Assembly: GCA_958295925.1 (NCBI GenBank)
Contig: CATQHL010000001.1
Location: 2,466,780 to 2,530,779 of the forward strand
Direction: 5' to 3'
DNA: 64,000 nucleotides
Source: an uncultured Acidimicrobiales bacterium
Lineage (GTDB): Bacteria; Actinomycetota; Acidimicrobiia; Acidimicrobiales; CATQHL01
Made by a program: the position numbers and the translations under genes. Below, piece after piece: positions 27,301 to 35,716 of the stretch. The notes beneath the pieces are model-generated. The model did no database searches. It saw only the letters and a list, made by a program, of their open reading frames with translations, and was not told the DNA's origin. Within the stretch, counting starts at the first letter, position 1. The number at the start of each line of letters is the position of its first letter.

Positions 27301-27729
27301 GAGCTTGGCGTGAAGACGGTGCCGCAGATGCAGCCTCACCTCGGCGTCGCCGTCAGCGAGTTGGCGCTTCAGCGCCCGAAGCGCCGCCTCGTCGGCTGCG
27401 TTGGGCACGCCGTATGTGAGTTGGCGGCGGAGATCGTTGAGCGCTTTGGCCTTCAGGTGGCTGGCGGCCTGGTTGTCCATTGCCGGGCTGCGCCCCGCGC
27501 TGCTCAGGGCGCGCCGCAGATCGTCGTCGGGGCGCTCGGCCATCCCGATGAGCAGCCTTGCCTTGGGGGAGGGGTGGAGCCTGGGAAGGGCGTCCACGCT
27601 TTCTGCAAGCTGCGACCAGCCCCGCAGGTTGAAGTATCCCACGCAGGCGTCCAGCCGCCGGGCGTCGGCGAGGGAGTCGCCGAGCGCCTTGCCCAGGTGT
27701 TCGGAGATGTTGTCGAAGATTCTGGGCAT
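24337..27729 (-). CDS. Phospholipase D-like nuclease / SNF2-family helicase
   Basis: This 1130-residue protein has an N-terminal PLD domain with HAKLYLCHRA and GSSNLT near residues 145-170, the HxK...GS.N active site of PLD nucleases such as BfiI. Superfamily 2 SNF2-like motor domains follow: GDVVGLGKT (Walker A) near 285, VLVDESHN (motif II), LLTATPYN (III), VLVFTEYRD (IV) and IIQRAGRVDRIGQ (VI). A Gly/Ala-rich insert (DGAAGGDAAEGG) interrupts the C-terminal third. It is probably an ATP-driven DNA translocase that cuts, working with the methyltransferase encoded 52 nt downstream as a restriction-like pair. No DUF1998 or DISARM core gene is present. It starts 3 nt after the kinase stop. Confidence 0.88.
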   Translation of the reverse strand: MPRIFDNISEHLGKALGDSLADARRLDACVGYFNLRGWSQLAESVDALPRLHPSPKARLLIGMAERPDDDLRRALSSAGRSPAMDNQAASHLKAKALNDLRRQLTYGVPNAADEAALRALKRQLADGDAEVRLHLRHRLHAKLYLCHRASPDNPRTGYVGSSNLTFAGLVKQGELNVDVLDHDATGKLHDWFEDRWGDQFSIDVTDDLIGILEESWASERLLSPYLVYLKMAYHLSRDAREGLVQYGLPKEMRSALLDFQAAAVQIAARILDKHNGVMIGDVVGLGKTIVGTAIARLWQEERGTETLVVCPRNLVEMWEGYVHAHRLFAKVLPLSMATRELDDMRRYRVVLVDESHNLRRRTRQDYAALKDYIERNESKVILLTATPYNVEFADTANQLALFVGDDTNLGISPDRAISQMDRQEFMRKCDGKPQTLKAFRISEDPDDWQRLMSQFLVRRTRRFIVDNYAETDEAGRKYLNFAEGGRFYFPERAPEPLRHLLGAADPAAEMVSERTLGEIASLRLPRYSAARYLDEDAAPATGGQAKIVDDLRRALQGNLKGVTLIMLYKRLSSSGASFILSLERHLLRNWIWLTALRRGDELPIGPMAETLLDDETPEEGDEAVLGGCARPALESRAPEHWAKAAESAYDNLRASGGRQVRWIDSGLFSDELERDLLDDVGVLQGMLERFGTWRQENDSKLDALERLLTERHPREKVLVFTEYRDTAEYVAGALARRGVKSVEWVSGDTDNPTSLARRFSPLTNADLGALGEGETELRVLVSTDVLSEGQNLQDAHIVVNFDLPWAIVKIIQRAGRVDRIGQKSPKVLVYSFLPADDVEEVINLRSRIRRRLEENAAVFGSDESFFGDRGEMRVIRGLYDERSGPEDDEEAEDVDPVSLAYEIWRRAIEADPGLKAKVESLPDVVYATRRSEGAPTGVVTYARSALGFDALAFTPDEVGDGAAGGDAAEGGTARDGAAGGGSAELLTPAEALKLARCGPDAEALSPLGNHHELVQAAVSGPLTAPALHAAGALSGIRKRCWDRLHNNLDQFAGSLFEDDLNAALDSLFRRPLRESATQVLARALRERSTDDLADLLVQLHHEDRLCLPEPDLADDDLQIVCSLGLKASAH

Positions 27730-27732
27730 GCC

Positions 27733-29109
27733 TCAGACGACGGGGCCGGCGGGAGGGGAGTCGGCGTTGAGCAATCCGACGAAACGCTCGTAGCGCCCGT
27801 GGGCTGTCTCGATGCATGCCTGATCGGGTTCGACGAGTTGTCCGGTGCGCGCCCATCGCAGGCCGTCGGCCAGGTCGCTCTCCAACCCTGCTGTGAGGCG
27901 GGCCGCGAAAGCCGCCCCCAGTGCTGCCGTCTCAGGCGTGGCTGCCGCCTCCACGGGGAGGGCGGTGCAGTCGGCCAGCGCCTGCAGCCAGGCAGCGGAT
28001 GTCGTGCCGCCGCCAACCGCCACCAGGCGCTTCGCCGCGACGCCGGAACGCTCCACGAACCGCCTCACCGTAAAGCCCGAAGCCTCGTAGGCGGCTCGAA
28101 ACAGATGCGCCCTGCGGTGCGCCCTGTCGAGGCCGTGTACCGATGCCGAGCGGTTGTTGCCGGCCGCTGCCACCCGCTCGGGACGAACCGAGGGCACCCA
28201 GACGGGCAGGTCGCCGCGTGCCGCCCCGGGCATCGCCTCGAACTCCGCTTCCAGCGGCGCGCCCAGCAGATCGTTGAGCTTGTCCAGGAACATCCCCCCG
28301 GCGCTCGACGGCCCACCGATCAGCCAGCGCCCGCCAAATATGTGGGGCATTGCCCACAGACCGGGCGCGTCAAGGTGCCGCTCGGCCACAATCCAGCAGA
28401 CGAGCGTGCCGCCCAACCCCACGAAGACGTCCCCTGGCTCGACGGCCCCGGCAACCGCCAGTTCCGCCAGCCCGTCGATTATCCCCCCGCCGAGAGGCAC
28501 CCCGTCAGCCTCCCCCGCGGGTGACCAGCCGGAGGCGATCGTCGGCATCTTCTCGGCCTCAACGCCCATTTCGCCGAGCCTGTCTGTGTCCCAGCGGCCT
28601 GCCCCGATCAGCGGGGTGAAGGTAAGGGCGGTGATCTCGTCGAGGGCGGCAACCCCGGAGAGGGCGAAGTTGGCCACCGTGCTGGCCGGCCAGTAGCCGT
28701 GTGCGGCGGGATGCCGCTGCGCCAGCCAGCGCAGGAAACCCGCCTGCTCGCCGTTCTCGATGGGCGGGCCCTCTCCGGAGTTGCCGCGTGCGTCGCCGTA
28801 GAGCAGGCCCTCGCACAGCGGCATCCCCGCTGCGTCCACCGCCGTCAGCGTCGGCGCAAGTGCGGAGACGCAGGCGCCCGCAATCGAGTGCGCGCCCCCC
28901 AGCGACGCAAGCAGCGACCCCCAAGCCTCCACCACCCCCTCACGCCAGGCGTCGGCGGCGTCGTGCTGCAGCAGGGCAGATACGGGCGACGACAGCGTGT
29001 GCGGGCGGCGGCTCCTCGCCACCGGCACGCCGTCGGAGTCGACCGCCAGGGCCTTGACCGACGTCGTGCCGATGTCGATCCCGACGGTGAGCGGCTCGGC
29101 GGCTTTCAC
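27733..29109 (-). CDS. FGGY-family carbohydrate kinase (xylulokinase-like)
   Basis: This 458-residue kinase has an N-terminal phosphate-binding GIDIGTTSVKALAVD and a second lobe holding LVGLGGT-like turns (EPGDVFVGLGGTLVCW). It also has VAVGGGTTSAAWLQALADC, the FGGY C-terminal signature region. The start is GTG at 29109. FGGY kinases phosphorylate sugars or polyols with ATP; which one cannot be told. It sits between Lhr and the PLD helicase with a 3-nt gap to the latter. No sugar importer is adjacent on this strand, so a metabolic role is not supported by direct neighbours. Confidence 0.88.
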   Translation of the reverse strand: MKAAEPLTVGIDIGTTSVKALAVDSDGVPVARSRRPHTLSSPVSALLQHDAADAWREGVVEAWGSLLASLGGAHSIAGACVSALAPTLTAVDAAGMPLCEGLLYGDARGNSGEGPPIENGEQAGFLRWLAQRHPAAHGYWPASTVANFALSGVAALDEITALTFTPLIGAGRWDTDRLGEMGVEAEKMPTIASGWSPAGEADGVPLGGGIIDGLAELAVAGAVEPGDVFVGLGGTLVCWIVAERHLDAPGLWAMPHIFGGRWLIGGPSSAGGMFLDKLNDLLGAPLEAEFEAMPGAARGDLPVWVPSVRPERVAAAGNNRSASVHGLDRAHRRAHLFRAAYEASGFTVRRFVERSGVAAKRLVAVGGGTTSAAWLQALADCTALPVEAAATPETAALGAAFAARLTAGLESDLADGLRWARTGQLVEPDQACIETAHGRYERFVGLLNADSPPAGPVV

Positions 29110-29202
29110 CGGCCAGCCCCGGTGGTTGGCTCGGCGGCTTTCATTGACCCAGGGGCGGTCGGCTGTGTTCTCACCGGCCGTCGCCAGTCGGCTCGGCGGC
29201 TC

Positions 29203-32200
29203 TCACCGGCCACCTCCTGGGGCGCCAGCCGTCGCGGCCGCCGCCGGGCGCTTCCCGGCAAACTCGGCTGTAGGCCCGGGATCGGGGTTTCCGTCCACGA
29301 ACGTGATGCGCCCTACGCCGGAAGATGCCAGGCGCGGCCCGGGGGTGATGACGCCCGTGAGGTTCAGCGGGTCGGCGGCTGAGATCTGAACCCTCTCACC
29401 CTCCCTTGGCAGGCCGCGCACCCTTCGCAGCTCGTCCACTGCCGCAGGGAGGGCGTACTGCTCGCCTGCGAAGCCCGTGACGAAGCGCCCGCCTCGAATC
29501 TGGCCGCGCGCCTCCAGGCGACGAAGCGCGCGCAGTATCTCCCTCCAGGGCAGTGACACGCACTCGACTCGCATCAGGTCTCGGAACACCACGCCCCAGC
29601 GAGCCAGCAGTTGCTCCGCCGTCGCCTCTGCCAGGGCGTCGGGCTCGAAGTCCTCCCCCTGGTGCGGCAGAAGTGACCAGCGCCCGACCGCCCCCGAGGG
29701 CGCCGCCCCGCCGCGCCGAAGACCTCCCTTCCTTCGTGCGGCGTGGTGGCGGCGAGCGGCCCCGTTGCCGCCCCGCGGCCCGAACAGCGACCGCAGCGCC
29801 CCAAACCCGTCGGCGCTGAGCAGCCCGCGCGCCACCCCTTCGGTGAGGCCGGCGTCGATGTCGCTTGGCAGCCTCCGGCAGTCGTCGGCCAACTCGGAGG
29901 CGAAGCGGGCCCCGTGGCGCTGAAGGGACTCGATGATCTCCGCTGCCGCCCCTGCGCCCGGCAGCGACGGTGAGGCGTGGCCGCGTGCTGCGGACGCCAG
30001 CCAGCCGAAGTCGGAGCGCAGGCCGAGCGTGACCGGGGTGGCGCGCGAGGCTGCGGCAGCCCGCCTTGCGTCGTCGTCCGCCCGCAGGCTCAGCCGCCCC
30101 CACACCACCTCGCCCGAAAGGCACAACTCGTCCAGCCAGAGGGGCTGGTAGATGCCCACCCGAATGCCCAGGACTTGCTTCTCCCAGGCCCCGGCTGCCG
30201 TCTCGAAGCCTTGCAGCTGCTCCAATATCGCCAGCAGCCCGGCGCGCCCGCGCACCTGCGTGCCAGGGGCCACGTGCTGCCAGCGGAGGAGGAAGCGCAT
30301 GAAGTCCTGGGCGGAGACTGCCTGGATTTCGGCCCGCCGCCGCTTAAGGGAATAGACGTGGATGCGCGCCAGCAGGCGGCGGCTGCACCACTGCTGCTCC
30401 TCTGCTGCCTCGAAGCGGCCCGACAGCGCGAACCCCTCGGCTTCCAGTTCGGCCAGCGCCCCTCGCACCTGCTGCTCTGACAGGGAGGTGGCCTCGCAAA
30501 TCAGCGAAAGGGTGGCAGGCCCGGAAATCTCGAGGTGGCCGCGCACCGCCTCTCGGGCCAGCCGCCTGTCTTCATCGTCTTCGGGAAGCGCCCCAGACGC
30601 AGCGCCGCAGGCGGGAGCACCGCTCGCCGTGGCCGCGGCGGCGGCTCCGAGCATCCTCCTCACGCCAGCCTCGTTGGCCGAGTTGCACCAGAACCCGCCC
30701 ACACACGAGGCCCGGTCGCCTTGCTCCAGCAGCAGGAAGAGGCCATCCCAGCGCTCGTCTGGGCGGCAGAGCACAAGCGTCGAGAGCAGGTCGTGGAGTT
30801 CGTCGGCGTCCCGCACGTCGGCGGCGGCCTCTGAGCGCACCCGATCTATGGCCTCGGGACGCAGCGAGCCGATCTCGCTCAGGTCCACCGGCAGGCCCCT
30901 TGGAGTGCGCGCCGCCCGGGTGCGCCTTTCCTCCAGCGGTGCGTCGTCGAGGAAGGTGAACGGCCGCCCGTTCAATATCTCATGGCAGAGCGGCGAGGCC
31001 TCGGGGGAGTCGCGCACCACCACCGCCACCTCACCAGAGCGCACAGCCACTAACAAAGAGCGCAGCCCGTGAACGTCGGTTGCCTCCTGCAGGGCGTCCG
31101 CGACCGTCTGGCGGACCAGCATGTGATCGGGGATGGGGATTGGCCCTGCCAGGTTCTCGCCGCAGGCGGCCAAGCCGGGGAAGACCGCCGCCATCACGTC
31201 GTCGGCCTCCATGCGCTGAATCTGTGGAGGGTTGCGCCGCCCCCGCTTGAAGCGCAGCACCACAAGCGCACGGTTCAGGTTCCAGCGCCAGCGTACCGCG
31301 AACATGGGCGTCGGCAGGATGGCCTGGGTGAGGGTGTCGGCCACCGTCGCAGGGTTGAGCATCCGCATGACGCTCTCCAGCGGAAAGCTGTGCTGTGGCC
31401 CCAGCGACAGCACCACGGCGTCGTCGTTGGCGGCGGCTTGCAGCTCGAAGTCGAAGGTGCGGCAAAAGCGCTTGCGGAGCGCAAGCCCAAGACCGCGGTT
31501 CAGCCGCCCGCCCCAGGGGCTGTGGACGACGAGCTGCATCCCGCCCGTGTCGTCAAAGAAGCGCTCCACCACCAGCCGTCGCTGCGTCGGGAGCGTTCCA
31601 AGGGCAGCACGGCCAGCCGCCAGATACCCCACCACGGCCTCGGCGGCCTCAGCTGACATCCCGCATCGCTCGGCCACCGCTGAGCAGGCGGCTTGCGCGG
31701 CCTCGCTGCCTGTCGCCGCCATGCCCCTTTGCGCGGCCTCGCCCCCTGTCGCCGCCATGCCCCTTTGCGCGGCCTCGCCCCCTGTCGCCGCCTGTCCGCT
31801 GCCGCTGTCTCCAAGGCTGCCCGTCGCATCTGTCGCATCCGTCGCCCCGTCGAGCCAATCCAGCACCATCTCCCGCAGTTCGCTCACCTCGCGGCTCAGT
31901 TCCGGCGTGCGCGCCGGGGCCTCACCCAGCCAGAACGGCACGGTCGGCGGGGCGCCTGCTGCGTCGGCCACCCGAACGACGCCCTGGCCTATGCGCCGAA
32001 TCTGCCAGGAATGCGATCCCAGCAGGAAGATGTCGCCCGCCATCGATTCGATGGCCCAGTCCTCGTTCACCGTTCCGATGAACGTGTCATCGGGTTCCAG
32101 GACGACCCTGTAGTCGGCGACATCGCCTATCGCCCCGCCCGACGTCAGTGCGGCAAGGCGCGCCCCGCGCCGCCCAGCAGCCTCCCCTGACTCGGCGTCA

Positions 32201-34101
32201 AGATGCACATAAGCCCCCCGCCGGCCGCTGCCCGTGTTAACTCCGGAATTCACGAACGCAAGCGTCTCCTCAAACTCCCCGCGGCTGAGTTCGGCGTATG
32301 GGGCTGCCCGACGCACCAGGTCGAACAGATCGTCCACGCCCCACCGCTCGGCGGCGCACTCGGCCACTAGCTGCTGAGCGAGGATGTCCAGCGGCGCCTT
32401 CGGCGGGCGCACGGAGTCAAGCCTGCCCGCCCTCACGCCGGCCAGCAGGGCAGCGCACTCCACCAGTTGGTCGCGGGTGGTGGGGAAGATGCGGCCCGTC
32501 GGGGTGGCCCCCACGGAGTGGCCGGAGCGCCCCACCCGCTGCAGGAAGACGTTCAGGCTGCGCGGGCTGCCTATTTGGCAGACGAGATCCACCGGCCCGA
32601 TGTCGATGCCAAGCTCCAGCGAAGCCGTGGCCACGAGGGCGCGCAGAGCGCCTGCCCGCAGCAGGCCCTCCACCCTCTGCCGTCGCTCCTTTGAGAGCGA
32701 GCCGTGGTGCGCGGCGACCTCCCCCTGCCCCAGCCGTTCGGCCAGCAGGTGGGCGATTCTCTCCGATTCCCGCCGGGTGTTGACGAAGATGAGCGTTGAG
32801 CGGCGCTCGGCGACCAACTCTGTGATTCGATCCAGCATCTCCGAGAGTTGCTCGGCGGGGGCGACTGCCTCAAGCTCGCTGGGCGGGAGTTCGAGGGCGA
32901 GGTCGAGTTTTCGCCGGTGGCCCACGTCGACGACTACGCAGCCGTCGTCTGCGCCGGCGCCGTTGCTGACGCTGTCGTCGTCCGCTGTACCTGCGCCGTC
33001 CCCCTCCATGTCGTCTGCGCCGTCGCCTGCGTCTCCCACGTCCACGTCGCCGCTGTCGTGCCAGCGCCCCTCCCCGGCAACTCCCACCAGCAGTCGGCGC
33101 AGCGTTTCGATGGGCCGCTGGGTGGCCGACAGGCCGATGCGGCGTGGCCGCTCACGGCAGACGTGCGCCAGACGCTCCAGGCTCAGCGCCAGGTGCGAGC
33201 CGCGCTTGTCGCGGGCCATTGCGTGGATTTCGTCGACTATCACCCAGCGGGCGCTGCGAAGCGTCTCGCGGCTGCGCCCGGCGGTCAACAGCAGGTAGAG
33301 GGACTCAGGGGTGGTAATTACGAGGTGCGGGGGGCGACGCAGCATGGCGGCCCTCTCCCCGGCGGCGGTGTCGCCGGAGCGGACGCCCACCCGCAAATCA
33401 GGCGGCTCATAGCCCAGCGAGCGTCCGATCTCAGCGATTTCGCCCAGCGGCCCGGTGAGGTTCTCCCGAATGTCCGCGGCAAGCGCCTTGAGCGGGGAGA
33501 CGTACACCACCAGCGTTTCGTCGGCCAACCCGTCGCCTCCAGACTCGACGGCCCGGTCGTGCATCTTCCAGAGTTCGTCGATTGCCCGCAGGAAGGCGGC
33601 CAGCGTCTTGCCCGATCCGGTCGGGGCGCTCACCAGGACGTGTCGCCCCGACGCCAGGGCGGGCCAGGCACCCGACTGTGCGGGCGTGGGGCCTGCCGGG
33701 AAGCGGCGCTCGAACCAGGCCCTCACCGCCGGGTGGAAGTCAGAGAGAGCCCCCCAGATGCCCGAGGGGGCTGGAGTCGGGGCGTCTGCCGGCAGTGATC
33801 TCGCTGCGACGTCTGCCGGCGGGGCGTCCGCTGCGACGTCTGCCGGCGGGGCGTCCACCGCCAGGGACACTGCTGCGACGCCCGCCGTTGCTGGGTGCGT
33901 TGCTGCGGCGCCCGCAGCCGAGGGATTGCGCGCCGCCGAAGTGCCGCCCGCCGTTGAGTGATCGTGCGCCGGCGAGGGTGGCTGAGACTCTTGGAAGACA
34001 GCGGATTCGGACACCTGCAACGACTGTAGTTGCCCCCCCCACGCCGCCTCTGCCGCTTCAAGCGGCCTTCGCCGCCTCAACATTTCCCAGACGGACTCCA
34101 T
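29203..34101 (-). CDS. lhr: Lhr-family ATP-dependent helicase
   Basis: This is a very large superfamily 2 helicase of about 1632 residues. After about 120 low-complexity Ala/Pro residues the core starts at FHPAVRAWFERRFPAGPTPAQ. APTGSGKT (Walker A), VIVDEIHAMARDKRGSHLALSLERL (motif II, DEIH), GLSATQRP (III), LIFVNTRRESERIAHLLAERLG (IV) and QRVGRSGHS (VI) follow, then the long Lhr-specific C-terminal region. Lhr enzymes unwind RNA:DNA and DNA in repair. Low-complexity inserts rich in Gly/Asp and in repeated ATGGEAAQRGM units are unusual. I chose ATG 34101 (MESVWEM) because the longer open frame runs antisense through the Liv ATPase gene. It is divergent from livF with a 51-nt gap. Confidence 0.92.
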   Translation of the reverse strand: MESVWEMLRRRRPLEAAEAAWGGQLQSLQVSESAVFQESQPPSPAHDHSTAGGTSAARNPSAAGAAATHPATAGVAAVSLAVDAPPADVAADAPPADVAARSLPADAPTPAPSGIWGALSDFHPAVRAWFERRFPAGPTPAQSGAWPALASGRHVLVSAPTGSGKTLAAFLRAIDELWKMHDRAVESGGDGLADETLVVYVSPLKALAADIRENLTGPLGEIAEIGRSLGYEPPDLRVGVRSGDTAAGERAAMLRRPPHLVITTPESLYLLLTAGRSRETLRSARWVIVDEIHAMARDKRGSHLALSLERLAHVCRERPRRIGLSATQRPIETLRRLLVGVAGEGRWHDSGDVDVGDAGDGADDMEGDGAGTADDDSVSNGAGADDGCVVVDVGHRRKLDLALELPPSELEAVAPAEQLSEMLDRITELVAERRSTLIFVNTRRESERIAHLLAERLGQGEVAAHHGSLSKERRQRVEGLLRAGALRALVATASLELGIDIGPVDLVCQIGSPRSLNVFLQRVGRSGHSVGATPTGRIFPTTRDQLVECAALLAGVRAGRLDSVRPPKAPLDILAQQLVAECAAERWGVDDLFDLVRRAAPYAELSRGEFEETLAFVNSGVNTGSGRRGAYVHLDAESGEAAGRRGARLAALTSGGAIGDVADYRVVLEPDDTFIGTVNEDWAIESMAGDIFLLGSHSWQIRRIGQGVVRVADAAGAPPTVPFWLGEAPARTPELSREVSELREMVLDWLDGATDATDATGSLGDSGSGQAATGGEAAQRGMAATGGEAAQRGMAATGSEAAQAACSAVAERCGMSAEAAEAVVGYLAAGRAALGTLPTQRRLVVERFFDDTGGMQLVVHSPWGGRLNRGLGLALRKRFCRTFDFELQAAANDDAVVLSLGPQHSFPLESVMRMLNPATVADTLTQAILPTPMFAVRWRWNLNRALVVLRFKRGRRNPPQIQRMEADDVMAAVFPGLAACGENLAGPIPIPDHMLVRQTVADALQEATDVHGLRSLLVAVRSGEVAVVVRDSPEASPLCHEILNGRPFTFLDDAPLEERRTRAARTPRGLPVDLSEIGSLRPEAIDRVRSEAAADVRDADELHDLLSTLVLCRPDERWDGLFLLLEQGDRASCVGGFWCNSANEAGVRRMLGAAAAATASGAPACGAASGALPEDDEDRRLAREAVRGHLEISGPATLSLICEATSLSEQQVRGALAELEAEGFALSGRFEAAEEQQWCSRRLLARIHVYSLKRRRAEIQAVSAQDFMRFLLRWQHVAPGTQVRGRAGLLAILEQLQGFETAAGAWEKQVLGIRVGIYQPLWLDELCLSGEVVWGRLSLRADDDARRAAAASRATPVTLGLRSDFGWLASAARGHASPSLPGAGAAAEIIESLQRHGARFASELADDCRRLPSDIDAGLTEGVARGLLSADGFGALRSLFGPRGGNGAARRHHAARRKGGLRRGGAAPSGAVGRWSLLPHQGEDFEPDALAEATAEQLLARWGVVFRDLMRVECVSLPWREILRALRRLEARGQIRGGRFVTGFAGEQYALPAAVDELRRVRGLPREGERVQISAADPLNLTGVITPGPRLASSGVGRITFVDGNPDPGPTAEFAGKRPAAAATAGAPGGGR

Positions 34102-34152
34102 ATTCCCCGGATAGTCTCCTTGCGCCCTCGGCTCGCCAATTAGTCTTGGGCA

Positions 34153-34893
34153 ATGCCCCCCGAAGCGCACTTGGCGGTCCAGGGGCTGAACGTGCAATAC
34201 GGATACGCCCCCCCTGTTCTGAGCGACGTATGCCTGCAGGTTCCGCAGGGGCGGATCGTGGCCCTGCTGGGGGCGAACGGGGCCGGAAAGACGACCCTGC
34301 TGAGAGCCCTCAGCGGTCTGCTTCCCTTCCACGGGGGCCGCATCACGCAAGGGGAGGTGATGCTGGACGGCGCCCCGATAGGAAGGGTCGCCCCGGCCAG
34401 GCTGGTGCGCCGGGGACTGGCCCAGGTGATGGAGGGGCGCAGAATCTTTGCCGAGCTGACGGTGGAGGAGAACCTCAGCGTCGGCGCTGTGACGGTGCGC
34501 GACCGCCGCAAGGCAGAGGCGACCCAAAAGAGCCTGCTTGAACGGTTTCCCGCCCTCGAGGGGCGTCTCAGCGGCCGGGCGGGCTACCTCTCCGGCGGCG
34601 AGCAGCAGATGCTGGCCATCGCTCGTGCGCTGATGAGCTCGCCGAGCCTGCTGCTGCTCGACGAACCCTCCCTCGGACTGGCTCCCCGCATCGTGGAGCG
34701 GATCGCCGGGATCGTCGGCGAACTCAACAGCAGCGGCACGTCCGTGCTGCTCGTGGAGCAGAACGCCGCTATGGCGATGTCGGTCGCCGACTACGCATAC
34801 GTGATGCAGACGGGACGGGTTCTCCTGCACGGTGAGGTCTCCGACCTCAGCGACGCCCCCGAGGTGCGAGATCTCTACCTGGGCAAACGGTGA
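34153..34893 (+). CDS. livF: Branched-chain amino acid-type ABC transporter ATPase (LivF)
   Basis: This 246-residue ATPase has GANGAGKTTLLRALSG (Walker A) and signature YLSGGEQQMLAIARAL. Walker B LLLLDEPSLGLAPR and the VLLVEQNAAMAMSVADYAYVMQTGR switch region are LivF-specific. It is first gene of a five-gene unit, livF-G-H-M-K, and overlaps livG by 4 nt. Import of leucine-type amino acids, amides or urea-like solutes is the family role. Confidence 0.95.
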   Translation: MPPEAHLAVQGLNVQYGYAPPVLSDVCLQVPQGRIVALLGANGAGKTTLLRALSGLLPFHGGRITQGEVMLDGAPIGRVAPARLVRRGLAQVMEGRRIFAELTVEENLSVGAVTVRDRRKAEATQKSLLERFPALEGRLSGRAGYLSGGEQQMLAIARALMSSPSLLLLDEPSLGLAPRIVERIAGIVGELNSSGTSVLLVEQNAAMAMSVADYAYVMQTGRVLLHGEVSDLSDAPEVRDLYLGKR

Positions 34894-35714
34894 GCGCACC
34901 CCACATTCTTGAAGTCAGCGGCGTCAGCCTGCGGTTCGCGGGCGTAAGAGCCCTCGACGACGTCACGTTCCACGCTGAACGTGGCGAACTGCTTGCTCTC
35001 ATCGGCCCTAACGGGGCGGGCAAGACGTCGGTGCTCAACTGCATCAGCGGCGTCTACCACCCCAGGGAGGGAAGCATCGTCTTCGAGGGCCGCAACCTCG
35101 TAGGCAGGCGGCCCTATCGCATCGCAGCGGGGGGAGTGGCTCGCACCTTCCAGAACCTGGGGCTGTTCGGGACCCTCGACTTGATGGAGAACCTCATGCT
35201 CGGACGGCACATCCACATGCGCTCAGGCGTGCTGGCCGGGTCGATCTGGCTGGGCAGGGCGCGCCGCGAGGAGGTTCTCAACCGGCGCCGGTGCGCCGAG
35301 TTCGTGGAGCTTCTCGACCTCGGCGCTTTCACGGGCCGCCCTGTGGGGCTGCTGCCCTACGGGATTCAGAAGCGCATCGAGATCGGGCGCGCCCTCGCCG
35401 CCGAGCCGCGCCTTCTTCTTCTCGACGAGCCGGTGGCGGGCATGACCGGCGAGGAGCAGGAGCAGACGTCAGACCTTCTCAGGCGCATCCGCCTGGAAAT
35501 GGATTTGACCATCATCCTGGTGGAGCACCACATGAACCTGGTGCTGGAGGTTGCCGACCGCCTCGTGGCGATGAACTTCGGGAAGGTGATTTCCTCCGGG
35601 CGCCCGGAGGAGGTATCCGTTCACCCGGAGGTGGTGAAGGCCTACCTGGGTTCAGCCAAGTCGGAGGTGGGCGGGCGCCCCGTCCTGGCGCCACCTGACG
35701 CCTTAGAGGGGTAG
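34890..35714 (+). CDS. livG: Branched-chain amino acid-type ABC transporter ATPase (LivG)
   Basis: This 274-residue ATPase has GPNGAGKTSVLNCISG, the LivG-typical GGVARTFQNLGLFGTLDLMENLMLG, Walker B LLLLDEPVAGM and IILVEHHMNLVLEVADRLVAMNFGK. The usual LSxGQ signature is replaced by LLPYGIQKRIEIGRAL, common in LivG proteins. The GTG start overlaps the livF stop. It pairs with LivF on the LivH/LivM channel. Confidence 0.95.
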   Translation: MSAPHILEVSGVSLRFAGVRALDDVTFHAERGELLALIGPNGAGKTSVLNCISGVYHPREGSIVFEGRNLVGRRPYRIAAGGVARTFQNLGLFGTLDLMENLMLGRHIHMRSGVLAGSIWLGRARREEVLNRRRCAEFVELLDLGAFTGRPVGLLPYGIQKRIEIGRALAAEPRLLLLDEPVAGMTGEEQEQTSDLLRRIRLEMDLTIILVEHHMNLVLEVADRLVAMNFGKVISSGRPEEVSVHPEVVKAYLGSAKSEVGGRPVLAPPDALEG

Positions 35715-35716
35715 GC

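Noticed and set aside
21047..27729. DISARM or BREX system
   Set aside because: Only a helicase with PLD domain and a methyltransferase are present. No DUF1998 protein, PglZ, BrxC or BrxL gene flanks them.
25975..28524. 849-codon open frame on the + strand
   Set aside because: It lies antisense to the PLD/SNF2 helicase and FGGY kinase, which have clear motifs. Long antisense frames are common in GC-rich DNA.
29203..34899. 1898-codon open frame for the Lhr gene
   Set aside because: The upstream 266 codons are antisense to the well-supported livF gene. The Lhr start was set at 34101 instead.
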